From Actinomycetota bacterium (lineage in GTDB: Bacteria > Actinomycetota > Thermoleophilia > Gaiellales > Gaiellaceae): a DNA stretch of 5,596 nt. The position numbers and the translations under genes were made by a program. Location of the stretch: contig JACDBY010000268.1 in the NCBI GenBank assembly GCA_013694685.1, positions 1 through 5,596 of the forward strand, read 5' to 3'. Position 1 is the stretch's first letter, and each line of letters starts with the position of its first letter. Of this stretch, positions 1-5,596 are shown one piece after another. Under the pieces are notes generated by a model. That model did no database searches. It saw only the letters and a program-made list of their open reading frames with translations, and was not told the DNA's origin.

Positions 1-33
1 GCCCGCGCTCGAACGCTGCTCCGTGCGCACCGC

Positions 34-51
34 GGAGGTTAGGGTAGGAGG
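34..51 (+). promoter_or_regulatory. Ribosome-binding region of the dehydrogenase gene, unusual spacing
   Basis: Two Shine-Dalgarno-like runs precede the GTG start at 52. AGGAGG at 46-51 touches the start codon with no spacer, which is too close to work normally. GGAGG at 34-38 is 13 bases away and AGGG at 41-44 is 7 bases away. One of the upstream runs is probably used. The start itself rests on family N-terminal similarity rather than on the ribosome site. Confidence 0.45.
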
Positions 52-987
52 GTGCGGGCGGCAGTCATCCGGAAGCTCGAGACGGTTCCCGAGCTCGCAG
101 ACGTCGACGAGCCCGAGGGGGCCGTCGAGGTGGTCGCGGCGTCGCTCAACCCGCTCGACCTTGCCGTCTCCCGCGGTCTCTACCACGGAGGGACGCCCGA
201 GCTTCCCTACGTGCCCGGGTGTGAGGCCGTCGTCCGCGATGCGGACGGGCGGCTGCTCTGGATCTTCGGCGATGGTCTCGGGTTGTCGCGCAATGGCGCC
301 CTCGCCGAGCGCGCGCAAATCGGCAACTCGACGGCCGTCGAGCTCCCCGAAGGCACCGATCCCGCGCTCGCGGCCGCGCTCGGGATCGCGGGTCTCGCCG
401 GGTGGCTTCCGTTCGCCTGGCGAGCGCCGCTCTCGGGCGGTGAGAACGTGCTCGTCCTCGGGGCGACCGGGTCGGTGGGTCTCGTCGCCGTCCAGGCGGC
501 GAAGATCCTTGGCGCGGCACGGGTCGTCGCGGCGGGTCGCAGCGCCGCGGGTCTCGCACGGGCCGCGTCACTGGGTGCAGACGCTACGCTCCGGCTCGAC
601 GAGGCGGACGACCTCGTCGAGGCGTTCCGCGAGGCGTTCGGCGGTGACGGCCCGGACTACGTCTTCGATCCGATCTGGGGCGCACCAGCGGCTGCCGCGA
701 TACAGGCGGCGGCGCCGAGGGCGACGGTCGTCAACCTCGGTCAGTCGGCAGGCCCGACGTCGGAGATCGCCTCGGGCGCGGTTCGAGGCAAGAACCTCTC
801 GATCCTCGGGCACACGAACTTCGCAGCTCCCCCGGCGATCCTGGCCGAGCACTACGCGCGCCTCGTGGGTCACGCGGCCGCCGGGACGATCCAGCTCGAC
901 GTGGAGCAGGTCTCGCTGGGCGCCGTCGCCGACGCCTGGCGACGCCAGGCCGAGGGCCCGGGCACCAAGCTCGTCGTCGTGCCGTAG
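52..987 (+). CDS. Zinc-free medium-chain dehydrogenase/reductase, quinone oxidoreductase-like
   Basis: This 311-residue protein belongs to the MDR superfamily (COG0604-like NADPH:quinone reductase branch) and is expected to be a cytosolic NAD(P)H-dependent oxidoreductase of unknown substrate. The sequence shows an N-terminal GroES-like half with the NPLD motif (residues 33-36) and PYVPG (52-56), then a Rossmann half with the nucleotide-binding run VLVLGATGSVG (133-143) and a following AVQAAKILGA helix (146-155). The C-terminal GTKLVVVP is the usual end of these enzymes. The catalytic and structural zinc Cys/His sets of true alcohol dehydrogenases are absent. The segment after PGCEAV is short and lacks the common VGxGV..FKVGDRV stretch, so it is a divergent member. 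The start is GTG, chosen because MRAAV is the normal family N-terminus. The downstream CHRD gene follows after 62 bases and may be cotranscribed. Family assignment is firm; the substrate cannot be inferred. Confidence 0.87.
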   Translation: MRAAVIRKLETVPELADVDEPEGAVEVVAASLNPLDLAVSRGLYHGGTPELPYVPGCEAVVRDADGRLLWIFGDGLGLSRNGALAERAQIGNSTAVELPEGTDPALAAALGIAGLAGWLPFAWRAPLSGGENVLVLGATGSVGLVAVQAAKILGAARVVAAGRSAAGLARAASLGADATLRLDEADDLVEAFREAFGGDGPDYVFDPIWGAPAAAAIQAAAPRATVVNLGQSAGPTSEIASGAVRGKNLSILGHTNFAAPPAILAEHYARLVGHAAAGTIQLDVEQVSLGAVADAWRRQAEGPGTKLVVVP

Positions 988-1037
988 CGGTCCGAACCAT
1001 TTCGGCACCAAGCGCGAATGCGTCTCTCCACGAATGA

Positions 1038-1045
1038 GGGGAGGT
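1038..1045 (+). promoter_or_regulatory. Shine-Dalgarno site of the CHRD gene
   Basis: GGGGAGGT lies four bases before the ATG at 1050. It decides this start over the ATG at 1018, which is in another frame. The 62-base gap it sits in shows no clear -35/-10 promoter. Confidence 0.7.
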
Positions 1046-1049
1046 CCCC

Positions 1050-1547
1050 ATGCGGGGACGGGTATACGTCACGCTCGCAGCAACGGTCGGTGTGCTCCTC
1101 GGCACACTGCTCTCGCCGCTCGGCGGCGCACTGGCCGGTCACACGAACACGATCCTCACGGCAGACCTCGACGGCCGCCAGGAAGTGGCCGCCGACGGGT
1201 CGCAGGCCATCGCCGGCGATCCGAACGGACGCGGTGAGGCGTACGTCTTCGGCATCGACGGTGATGCGAAGACGCTCTGCTACGTCTTGACCGTCGACAA
1301 GATCGGACCGGCGACGGCGGCGCACATCCATGAGGGACCCGCGGGCTCGAACGGGCCTGTCGTCGTGAACCTCGCAGCACCGGGCGACGGCGATGCTGCC
1401 GACTGCCTGACCGAGGGCGAGACCGGGAAGTTCGTTGACGGCCAGACCGTCGCCGAGATCCTGGCGAATCCCGAGGGCTACTACGTGAACGTCCACAACG
1501 CCGAGTACCCCGGCGGGGCGATTCGCGGCCAGCTGAGCGGTATCTAG
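1050..1547 (+). CDS. Secreted CHRD-domain protein
   Basis: This is a 165-residue exported protein made almost entirely of one CHRD domain, a beta-rich module first described in chordin and common in bacterial secreted proteins of unknown role. Residues 1-29 form a Sec signal peptide: Arg at 2 and 4, a hydrophobic core VTLAATVGVLLGTLL, and a likely cut after ALA or ALAG (27-30). The CHRD domain runs from about residue 35 to 163, with LTADLDGRQEV at 36-46, the hallmark AHIHEGPAGSNGPVVVNL (91-108) and YYVNVHNAEYPGGAIRGQL (144-162). Cys77 and Cys119 are the only cysteines and could form a disulfide outside the cell. There is no lipobox or membrane anchor, so the product is probably released or wall-associated. 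GGGGAGGT at 1038-1045 supports the ATG. Its stop overlaps the stop of the opposing gene. The domain call is confident; the biological role is not known. Confidence 0.92.
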   Translation: MRGRVYVTLAATVGVLLGTLLSPLGGALAGHTNTILTADLDGRQEVAADGSQAIAGDPNGRGEAYVFGIDGDAKTLCYVLTVDKIGPATAAHIHEGPAGSNGPVVVNLAAPGDGDAADCLTEGETGKFVDGQTVAEILANPEGYYVNVHNAEYPGGAIRGQLSGI

Positions 1548-2231
1548 GACAGGACCTGGCCCGCCCCGTGCTGCGGCTGCGGGGCGGGCGGGTGCTCGCC
1601 GGTCTCGCTCTGGTGCGCAAGGATCACGGCGACGAGTGGCTCGGCCTCTACGTGCTCGTCGACGACGATCCAGGCTCGCCGGGTCTCGTTGTGCAGGTTG
1701 AAGCCGAAGTGGGCGCCGTCGGGTAGTCGACCCGGGAGCTCGCGCACGATGGTCATCAGCGAGTCGTAGGGGACCTCGAGTCGTTTCCTCGGACCGAGGT
1801 CGAGCACGTCGGGCTCACCGTCTGGCACAGGTATCCCGCGCTCGGCGAGCGCCCGAACGAGCTCCGTCCGCTCGATTCCGAGGCGATGGAGGGTCCCTGA
1901 GGGAAGCCCCGTCGCGCGCCACACCAGCGCCACGAGCAGGTGCTCGCGTCGGATCCGAGCCGGCGGCGAGCGCGAGCCCCTCGGCAACGCCGCGCGTGCG
2001 GTAGTGGGCCGGCGTGTACTCGGGCGAGACGCTCTCGCGCCGCTCCAGCGGCGGGTCGCTGCTCGCGAGCGACTGCTCGAGCTCCGCGACGAGCCGCTCT
2101 GGTGTCGCGCCCGCACCGCGGAGTACCTCGCCCGCAGGCCCGTCGCAGCGGGAGAGCGCGATGAGCGTGTGCTCGTCCCCGGCCCAGTGGTGCTCGAGCC
2201 CCCGGGCCTCCTCCCAGTCGGAGACCCTCAC
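1544..2231 (-). pseudogene. Clp-N-repeat protein with an apparent frameshift, coupled to the hydantoinase gene
   Basis: Reading from GTG at 2231, the first frame gives two stretches typical of the Clp N-terminal repeat. The first is EHTLIALSRCDGPAGEVLRG (residues 20-39), followed by a helix to about residue 57. The second begins at EYTPAHYRTRGVAEGLALAA (71-90). This second repeat then continues only in the next frame, as REHLLVALVWRATGLPSGTL and LHRLGI, so the break lies near 1946-1962. The shift equals one extra base or two missing bases. Removing one base gives an intact protein of about 228 residues. Clp-N repeats in ClpA/B/C recognise substrates and adaptors, but no AAA+ ATPase module is present here. 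The C-terminal 90 or so residues (VPYDSLMTIVRELPG, FGFNLHNETRRAWIVVDEHV) do not match any domain I recognise. The GTG overlaps the hydantoinase TGA (GTGA, 2228-2231), which indicates translational coupling. Both frames keep high GC3, so this may be a sequencing error or a recent mutation rather than an old pseudogene. Confidence 0.72.
1559..1589 (+). terminator. GC-rich hairpin at the convergent gene junction, probable terminator
   Basis: GCCCGCCCCG (1559-1568) and CGGGGCGGGC (1580-1589) are perfect 10-base inverted arms around an 11-base loop. The hairpin begins 12 bases after the CHRD stop, the right place for an intrinsic terminator of the plus-strand unit. No T-run follows on either strand, so it is not a textbook Rho-independent terminator, although hairpins without a U-tail are common in high-GC bacteria. 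It also lies inside the last codons of the opposing Clp-N-like gene, where it encodes a Pro/Gln/His/Gly-rich tail, so it could act on both converging transcripts. Confidence 0.55.
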
Positions 2232-3643
2232 CGGGCCGACGGCGCCGTCTCCCGGTGGAGCTCCTCACCGAAGCGCGCCCGCTCGACGAACTGGCCGTAG
2301 CCCGGCTCGACCCGGAGCTCGCCGTCGCGCACGACGACCGTCCCGCGGACGAGCACCGTCTCGACGTCGCCCTTCACGTTGGTGCCCTCGTACAGGTTGT
2401 AGTCGGTCTTCGAGTGCTGGTCGGCGGCGCGGATCGTCTTCGGCTTCGCCGGGTCGAAGATCACGAGGTCGGCGTCGGAGCCCGGCGCGATCGTCCCCTT
2501 CCGGGGGTACAGCCCGAAGAGCTTCGCGGGGTTCGTGCACAGCAGCTCGACCATGCGCGTCAACGTGATGCGACCCTCGCCGACGCCGAAGTGATGGATC
2601 AGGTGGAGACGGTTCTCAAGCCCCGGTCCGCCGTTCGGGATCTTCGAGAAGTCGTTCCGACCCATCGTCTTCTGGCCGTCCCAGAGGAAGGCGCAGTGGT
2701 CGGTGGAGATCGCCGAGAGCTCGTCGCGCCGCACCGCACGCCACAGCGCCTCCTGGTTCGGCTTCGCACGCGGCGGCGGCGTGTAGACGAACTTGGCGCC
2801 CTCGAAGTCGGGCCGCTCGAGAAAGGTCTCGTCGATGAAGAAGTACTGCGTGCACGTCTCGCCCCACACATCCCACCCCTTCCCGCGGGCGAGCGCGATC
2901 GGCTCGATCGCCTCCTGACAGGAGACGTGGACGACGTAGAGCGGGCAGCCGGCGACGCGGGCGAGCTGGATCGCGCGGTTGGTGGCCTCCCCCTCCGTCT
3001 CCGGGGGGCGCGTGCGTGCGTGCCACACCGGCGCGGTGTTGCCGGCGGCGAGCGCCTCCTTGACGAGCACGTCGATGGCGTCGCCGTTCTCGGCGTGGAC
3101 CATCACGAGCGCGCCCGTGTCGGCCGCGACCTGCATCGTGCGGAAGAGCGTCTCGTCGTCGACCTGCAGGGCGCCCTTGTAGGCCATGAAGAGCTTGTAG
3201 GAGGTGATCCCCTGCTCGGGTAGAGACGCGAGCTCCTCCAGCCGGCCGTGGGTCGAAAGATCGGTGACGGCGATGTGGTAGCCCATGTCGATCAGCGCCT
3301 TGCCCTCGCGCTTGCCGTGCCAGTCGCCGAGGGCGTCTGCGAAGGACTGGCCCTTGCCCTGGATACAGAAGTCCACGTGGCACGTCGTGCCGCCGAAGAC
3401 GGCCGCCTCGTGGCCGGAGGTGACGTCGTCGATCGTCGTCGTCCCGCCGAACGGCATGTCGAGATGGGTGTGGGGATCGACGGCGCCCGGCAGGACGAGC
3501 TTGCCGCTCGCGTCGAGCACCGTGTCGGCCGAGGCGCCGGACACGTCGCCGACGGCGGCGATCCGCTCGCCCTCGACGAGGACGTCTCCCACGAAGCTGT
3601 CCGAGGCGGTGACGACGCGGCCGCCCTTGATCAAGACCGACAT
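2228..3643 (-). CDS. hydA: D-hydantoinase / dihydropyrimidinase
   Basis: This is a 471-residue cytosolic amidohydrolase of the cyclic-amidase group. It hydrolyses dihydropyrimidines or 5-substituted hydantoins to the N-carbamoyl amino acid, the second step of reductive pyrimidine breakdown. All binuclear-metal ligands are visible at the positions known for bacterial D-hydantoinases: His58 and His60 (PHTH), Lys150 expected to be carbamylated (TSYKLFMAYKG), His183 (VHAEN), His239 (VVHVS) and Asp315 (STDHC). Substrate-pocket Tyr155 and Asn337 (IPNGGPGLENR) are also present. The position usually occupied by Ser288 is Thr (VYTPPPR). Length is normal for the family. The start is the ATG giving MSVLIKGGRVV, as in relatives; a possible start 20 codons upstream would add a Pro-rich leader encoded through the stem-loop and the ribosome site. 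It lies downstream of an ABC-transporter binding protein and overlaps the next gene by four bases. Enzyme class is very secure; whether the natural substrate is a dihydropyrimidine or another cyclic ureide is open. Confidence 0.96.
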   Translation of the reverse strand: MSVLIKGGRVVTASDSFVGDVLVEGERIAAVGDVSGASADTVLDASGKLVLPGAVDPHTHLDMPFGGTTTIDDVTSGHEAAVFGGTTCHVDFCIQGKGQSFADALGDWHGKREGKALIDMGYHIAVTDLSTHGRLEELASLPEQGITSYKLFMAYKGALQVDDETLFRTMQVAADTGALVMVHAENGDAIDVLVKEALAAGNTAPVWHARTRPPETEGEATNRAIQLARVAGCPLYVVHVSCQEAIEPIALARGKGWDVWGETCTQYFFIDETFLERPDFEGAKFVYTPPPRAKPNQEALWRAVRRDELSAISTDHCAFLWDGQKTMGRNDFSKIPNGGPGLENRLHLIHHFGVGEGRITLTRMVELLCTNPAKLFGLYPRKGTIAPGSDADLVIFDPAKPKTIRAADQHSKTDYNLYEGTNVKGDVETVLVRGTVVVRDGELRVEPGYGQFVERARFGEELHRETAPSAR

Positions 3644-3649
3644 GGCTTC

Positions 3650-3658
3650 TCCCTCCTT
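3650..3658 (-). promoter_or_regulatory. Strong Shine-Dalgarno site fixing the hydantoinase start
   Basis: On the minus strand AAGGAGGGA ends six bases before the ATG at 3643. Its strength and spacing fix this start against the in-frame ATG at 3703, which sits at the foot of a stem-loop and has no comparable site. Confidence 0.85.
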
Positions 3659-3671
3659 CGGCGCCGGGGGC

Positions 3672-3704
3672 GGTGGGCTTGCAACAGTCGGTTGCAAACC
3701 CACC
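3672..3704 (-). promoter_or_regulatory. Intercistronic stem-loop between binding-protein and hydantoinase genes
   Basis: On the minus strand GGTGGGTTTGCAAC (3704-3691) and GTTGCAAGCCCACC (3685-3672) form a 14-pair stem with a five-base loop, CGACT. In the operon's sense RNA every position pairs, one of them as G.U; in the opposite-strand RNA that position would be a C-A mismatch. The stem ends 13 bases before the hydantoinase ribosome site and begins about 45 bases after the binding-protein stop. No U-run follows, so full termination is doubtful. It may stabilise the upstream message, lower downstream expression, or act as a DNA operator, since each arm contains the palindrome TTGCAA. The structure is certain; its role is inferred. 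Confidence 0.7.
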
Positions 3705-3749
3705 TGCTGCCCGGGACCATGCTTCCGTTCGGCACGGACGAGGCGCCCT

Positions 3750-4859
3750 CTACTTGCCGCCCTCCCTGAGCACGACGACGGCTTTCTTCCACTTCTTCCC
3801 GTTGACGTCGACGCCCTGGCGCCTGAGCGCGGAGACGGCCTTGCGGGCGAGGTCGGCGCGATAGGACGCCACCGTGGCCGGTTTCTTGATGACCTTGAAC
3901 TTCGTGGCGATGCTGTTCGTCCGCTTCCACTCGACGGGATCCATGATCCCGATCCCGAGCCGGTTCGGCCAGATGAGCGCGTTGACCTCGTTCATCTGCC
4001 AGGTCTGGTGGCCACGCGGCAGGGCCGTGCCCTGCTCGAGGACGATGTTGACGCAGGCCCTGTAGTTGTCGCGGCAGAACGCCCAGCCGCGGAACGTGGC
4101 CTGCAGGAACTTCACCGCGGTGGCCTGGTTCGCCTTGTCCGCGATCCAATCACCACGTACGAAGATGCCGTCCTGCAGCATCCCGACCCCGAGCTCGGAC
4201 ATCTTGAAGACGTTGAGGTCCTTGAGCGTGTAGAGCTTGCCGGTCTTCGGGTTCTTCGACTCGAGCACCTGGGCGAGCTCGTTGTACGTCATCGCCGAGG
4301 CGGCGTCGATCTCGCGCTTGAGGAACGCGACCATGTCGAAGTTCTGCTTGACGAGCGTCACGTCCTTCTTGGGATCAAGTCCCGCTTTCACCAGCGCAGC
4401 CTGCTGCTCGAACTCGTTGCCGAAGATCCAGACGCCGTACTTCTTGCCCTCGAGCTTCTTGATCGAGTTGAGACCACTGTCTTTCCACGTCACCTCGGTC
4501 GTGCCGCTACGGGCGTACAGCTGGGCGATGTTGACGAGGTCGTTGCCCCCCTCGCGGTTCGAGAACAGGCTCGGCAGCCAGTTGACCCCGAACTCGGCCT
4601 GCCGCCCGAGCACGACCTGCTCGGGGATGATGTCCGGGCCGCCGAGCTTGATCGTCACGTCGAGCCCGAGCTGCTTGTAGTACCCCTTCTCCTGCGCCGC
4701 GTAGAAGCCCGCGAACTGAGCCTGTGTCACCCACTTCAGTTGCACGGTGACCTTGGTCGCCTCGGTGCGCGACGAGCCGCCCGCCGCAAATCCGGCCGCG
4801 ACGAGGCTCGCCAACACGGCGACGCAGGCGGCGGCGAGGTACGCCCTCCGCTTTCTCAT
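3750..4859 (-). CDS. ABC transporter substrate-binding protein, NMT1/THI5-like
   Basis: This is a 369-residue exported binding protein of the family that includes ThiY, RibY and SsuA/TauA-type receptors, which bind pyrimidines, flavin-like or sulfonate ligands and deliver them to an ABC permease. A basic N-terminus (MRKRR) and hydrophobic stretch to about residue 23 form a signal peptide, with cleavage probable around AAGFAAGG (21-28). Cys12 sits within the hydrophobic core without a proper lipobox, so it is unlikely to be a lipoprotein. The mature part opens with VTVQLKWVTQAQFAGFYAAQ (37-56), then EKGYYKQLGLDVTI and KLGGPDIIPEQVVLGRQAEFG, the characteristic THI5-like ligand-site region. The pattern continues with LEGKKYGVW (136-144) and the hinge-proximal AMTYNELAQVLE (189-200). 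It lies 50 bases downstream of the permease gene and 106 bases upstream of the hydantoinase gene, which favours a pyrimidine- or hydantoin-like ligand. That ligand is inferred from context only. Confidence 0.93.
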   Translation of the reverse strand: MRKRRAYLAAACVAVLASLVAAGFAAGGSSRTEATKVTVQLKWVTQAQFAGFYAAQEKGYYKQLGLDVTIKLGGPDIIPEQVVLGRQAEFGVNWLPSLFSNREGGNDLVNIAQLYARSGTTEVTWKDSGLNSIKKLEGKKYGVWIFGNEFEQQAALVKAGLDPKKDVTLVKQNFDMVAFLKREIDAASAMTYNELAQVLESKNPKTGKLYTLKDLNVFKMSELGVGMLQDGIFVRGDWIADKANQATAVKFLQATFRGWAFCRDNYRACVNIVLEQGTALPRGHQTWQMNEVNALIWPNRLGIGIMDPVEWKRTNSIATKFKVIKKPATVASYRADLARKAVSALRRQGVDVNGKKWKKAVVVLREGGK

Positions 4860-4863
4860 GAAT

Positions 4864-4870
4864 CCTCCTT
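4864..4870 (-). promoter_or_regulatory. Shine-Dalgarno site of the binding-protein gene
   Basis: AAGGAGG on the minus strand lies four bases before the ATG at 4859 and confirms that start. The 50-base gap to the permease stop holds no other signal that I can see, consistent with cotranscription. Confidence 0.8.
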
Positions 4871-4909
4871 GGTGGGGTGTTTGCTGGGTGTCATCGAGTC
4901 CTTCACGCG

Positions 4910-5596
4910 TCAGTCGTCACGAGCGGCGGGGTGCCAGCGGATGAGGACGCGCTCGAGCAGAGCCACGGCCGAGTAGAGCACGATCCCGAGCAGGCTCGCA
5001 ACAAGGATCGCCGCCCAGGCGACCTCGTAGCGCGAGAGCGCGACGGAGCTCTGGATCGCGACGCCGAGCGCCTCGGTCGAGCCGCCGAAGAAATCCCCGA
5101 CGACCGCACCGATCATTGCGAGCACAGCAGCGACCTTGAGTGCGGTGAACACAAACGGCATGGACGCCGGAATCCGTAGCTTCCAGAACGTTGCGCGCTC
5201 GCTCGCGGCGTATGAGTGCATGAGCTCGACGGACGACGGATGGACAGACGTCAGCCCGCGCAGCGTGTTGACGAGGACAGGGAAGAAGCAGAGCACCGCG
5301 GCGATGACGATCTTCGACCACGGGCTGAGCGTCCCGAACCACGCGTTCGTGACGGGCGCGAACGCGATCACCGGCACCGCGTTCGCGGCGATGAAGTACG
5401 GCATCAGGGCACTGCCGAGCGGCCGCCAGCGTGCAAGCGCCAGCGCGCCGGCGATGCCGGCCACGCTGCCCAGGAGCAGCCCCCCGAGCGCCTCCTTGAA
5501 GGTGATCCAGGCACCCGTCCGCAGCGCGTCGCGCTCCGTCCAGAGCGCGTCCATGACATCCGAGAAGCGCGGCAGCAGAAAGCTCTCGATCCCGGC
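4910..5596 (-). CDS. ABC transporter permease, SsuC/TauC/ThiX type (5' end beyond window)
   Basis: This is the inner-membrane permease of the importer served by the neighbouring binding protein. The frame stays open to the window edge. The first 14 visible codons before the ATG at 5554 encode FLLPRFSDVMDALW-type sequence, the usual LPsP..V lead-in of this family, so the true start lies outside and 228 residues are seen here. About five hydrophobic segments are visible: EALGGLLLGSVAGIAGALAL, YFIAANAVPVIAFAP, SKIVIAAVLCFFPVLVN, FTALKVAAVLAMIGAVVG and AWAAILVASLLGIVLYSAVA. The first membrane helix would be upstream. The cytoplasmic EAA loop that contacts the ATPase is present as SYAASERATFWKLRIPASMP, with Ser in place of the usual central Gly. 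No ATP-binding subunit is in the window, so it is probably encoded upstream on the same strand. Family assignment is confident; the ligand is inferred from the operon. Confidence 0.94.
   Translation of the reverse strand, partial: AGIESFLLPRFSDVMDALWTERDALRTGAWITFKEALGGLLLGSVAGIAGALALARWRPLGSALMPYFIAANAVPVIAFAPVTNAWFGTLSPWSKIVIAAVLCFFPVLVNTLRGLTSVHPSSVELMHSYAASERATFWKLRIPASMPFVFTALKVAAVLAMIGAVVGDFFGGSTEALGVAIQSSVALSRYEVAWAAILVASLLGIVLYSAVALLERVLIRWHPAARDD

Noticed and set aside
992..1005. Small inverted repeat CCGAA-CCAT-TTCGG just after the dehydrogenase stop
   Set aside because: It has only five pairs, no T-run and a position inside a short gap. An alternative pairing of GTGCCG (979-984) with CGGCAC (1003-1008) competes with it. 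This is too weak to call a terminator.
23..1237. Long open frame of 404 codons on the plus strand overlapping the dehydrogenase gene
   Set aside because: The translation is Arg/Ser/Pro-rich low-complexity sequence typical of an off-frame shadow in GC-rich DNA. The overlapping frame gives a clear MDR enzyme.
3644..3703. Upstream in-frame start adding 20 residues to the hydantoinase
   Set aside because: The added Pro-rich leader has no family counterpart and runs through the stem-loop and the ribosome site, while the ATG at 3643 has a strong, well-spaced site.
4822..4826. Possible lipobox around Cys12 of the binding protein
   Set aside because: The preceding residues are Ala-Ala-Ala rather than a Leu-type lipobox, and a further hydrophobic stretch follows the Cys, so it lies within the signal-peptide core.
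3285..4976. Open frame of 563 codons antisense to the hydantoinase and binding-protein genes
   Set aside because: Its length comes from the scarcity of stops in GC-rich DNA. The sequence is Leu/Glu/Arg/Asp-rich with no recognisable domain, and it opposes two well-supported genes.
5554..5554. ATG at 5554 as the start of the permease
   Set aside because: The frame continues upstream to the window edge with family-like sequence (FLLPRFSDV). Starting here would also lose the first membrane helix, so the gene is treated as partial.

Overview
The window is GC-rich DNA with almost no non-coding space. Dense packing, very high G or C at third codon positions, GTG starts next to ATG starts, and AGGAGG-type ribosome sites point to a high-GC bacterium. 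The overall look would fit Actinomycetota (for example a Thermoleophilia-like lineage), but nothing here, such as an rRNA, proves the taxon.

Layout. Plus strand, left part: a zinc-free quinone-oxidoreductase-like MDR dehydrogenase (52-987), then a small secreted CHRD-domain protein (1050-1547). Minus strand, rest of the window, in transcription order: an ABC-transporter permease whose 5' end lies beyond the right edge (5596-4910), an NMT1/THI5-like periplasmic-type substrate-binding protein (4859-3750), a D-hydantoinase/dihydropyrimidinase (3643-2228), and a gene with two Clp-N-like repeats that overlaps the hydantoinase stop by four bases (2231-1544) and carries an apparent frameshift near 1946-1962. 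The two strands converge on a shared CTAG at 1544-1547, where the two stop codons overlap. A GC-rich hairpin just beyond it (1559-1589) is a plausible terminator for the plus-strand unit.

How the genes work together. The minus-strand block reads as one operon for uptake of a pyrimidine- or hydantoin-like ring compound and its hydrolytic opening. The binding protein and permease would import the substrate, with an ATPase that must be encoded outside the window, and the hydantoinase would open the cyclic amide. The hydantoinase has every metal ligand expected of its family. The Clp-N-like protein is translationally coupled to it and its job is unknown. A 14-pair stem-loop between the binding-protein and hydantoinase genes pairs fully (one G.U) only in the operon's own transcript, which suggests an RNA element.

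No tRNA, rRNA, CRISPR, insertion sequence or phage signature was seen. No gene-free stretch exceeds about 110 bases. The parts most worth a second look are the frameshifted, coupled Clp-N gene with its unfamiliar C-terminal region and the intercistronic stem-loop; the rest is recognisable metabolism.
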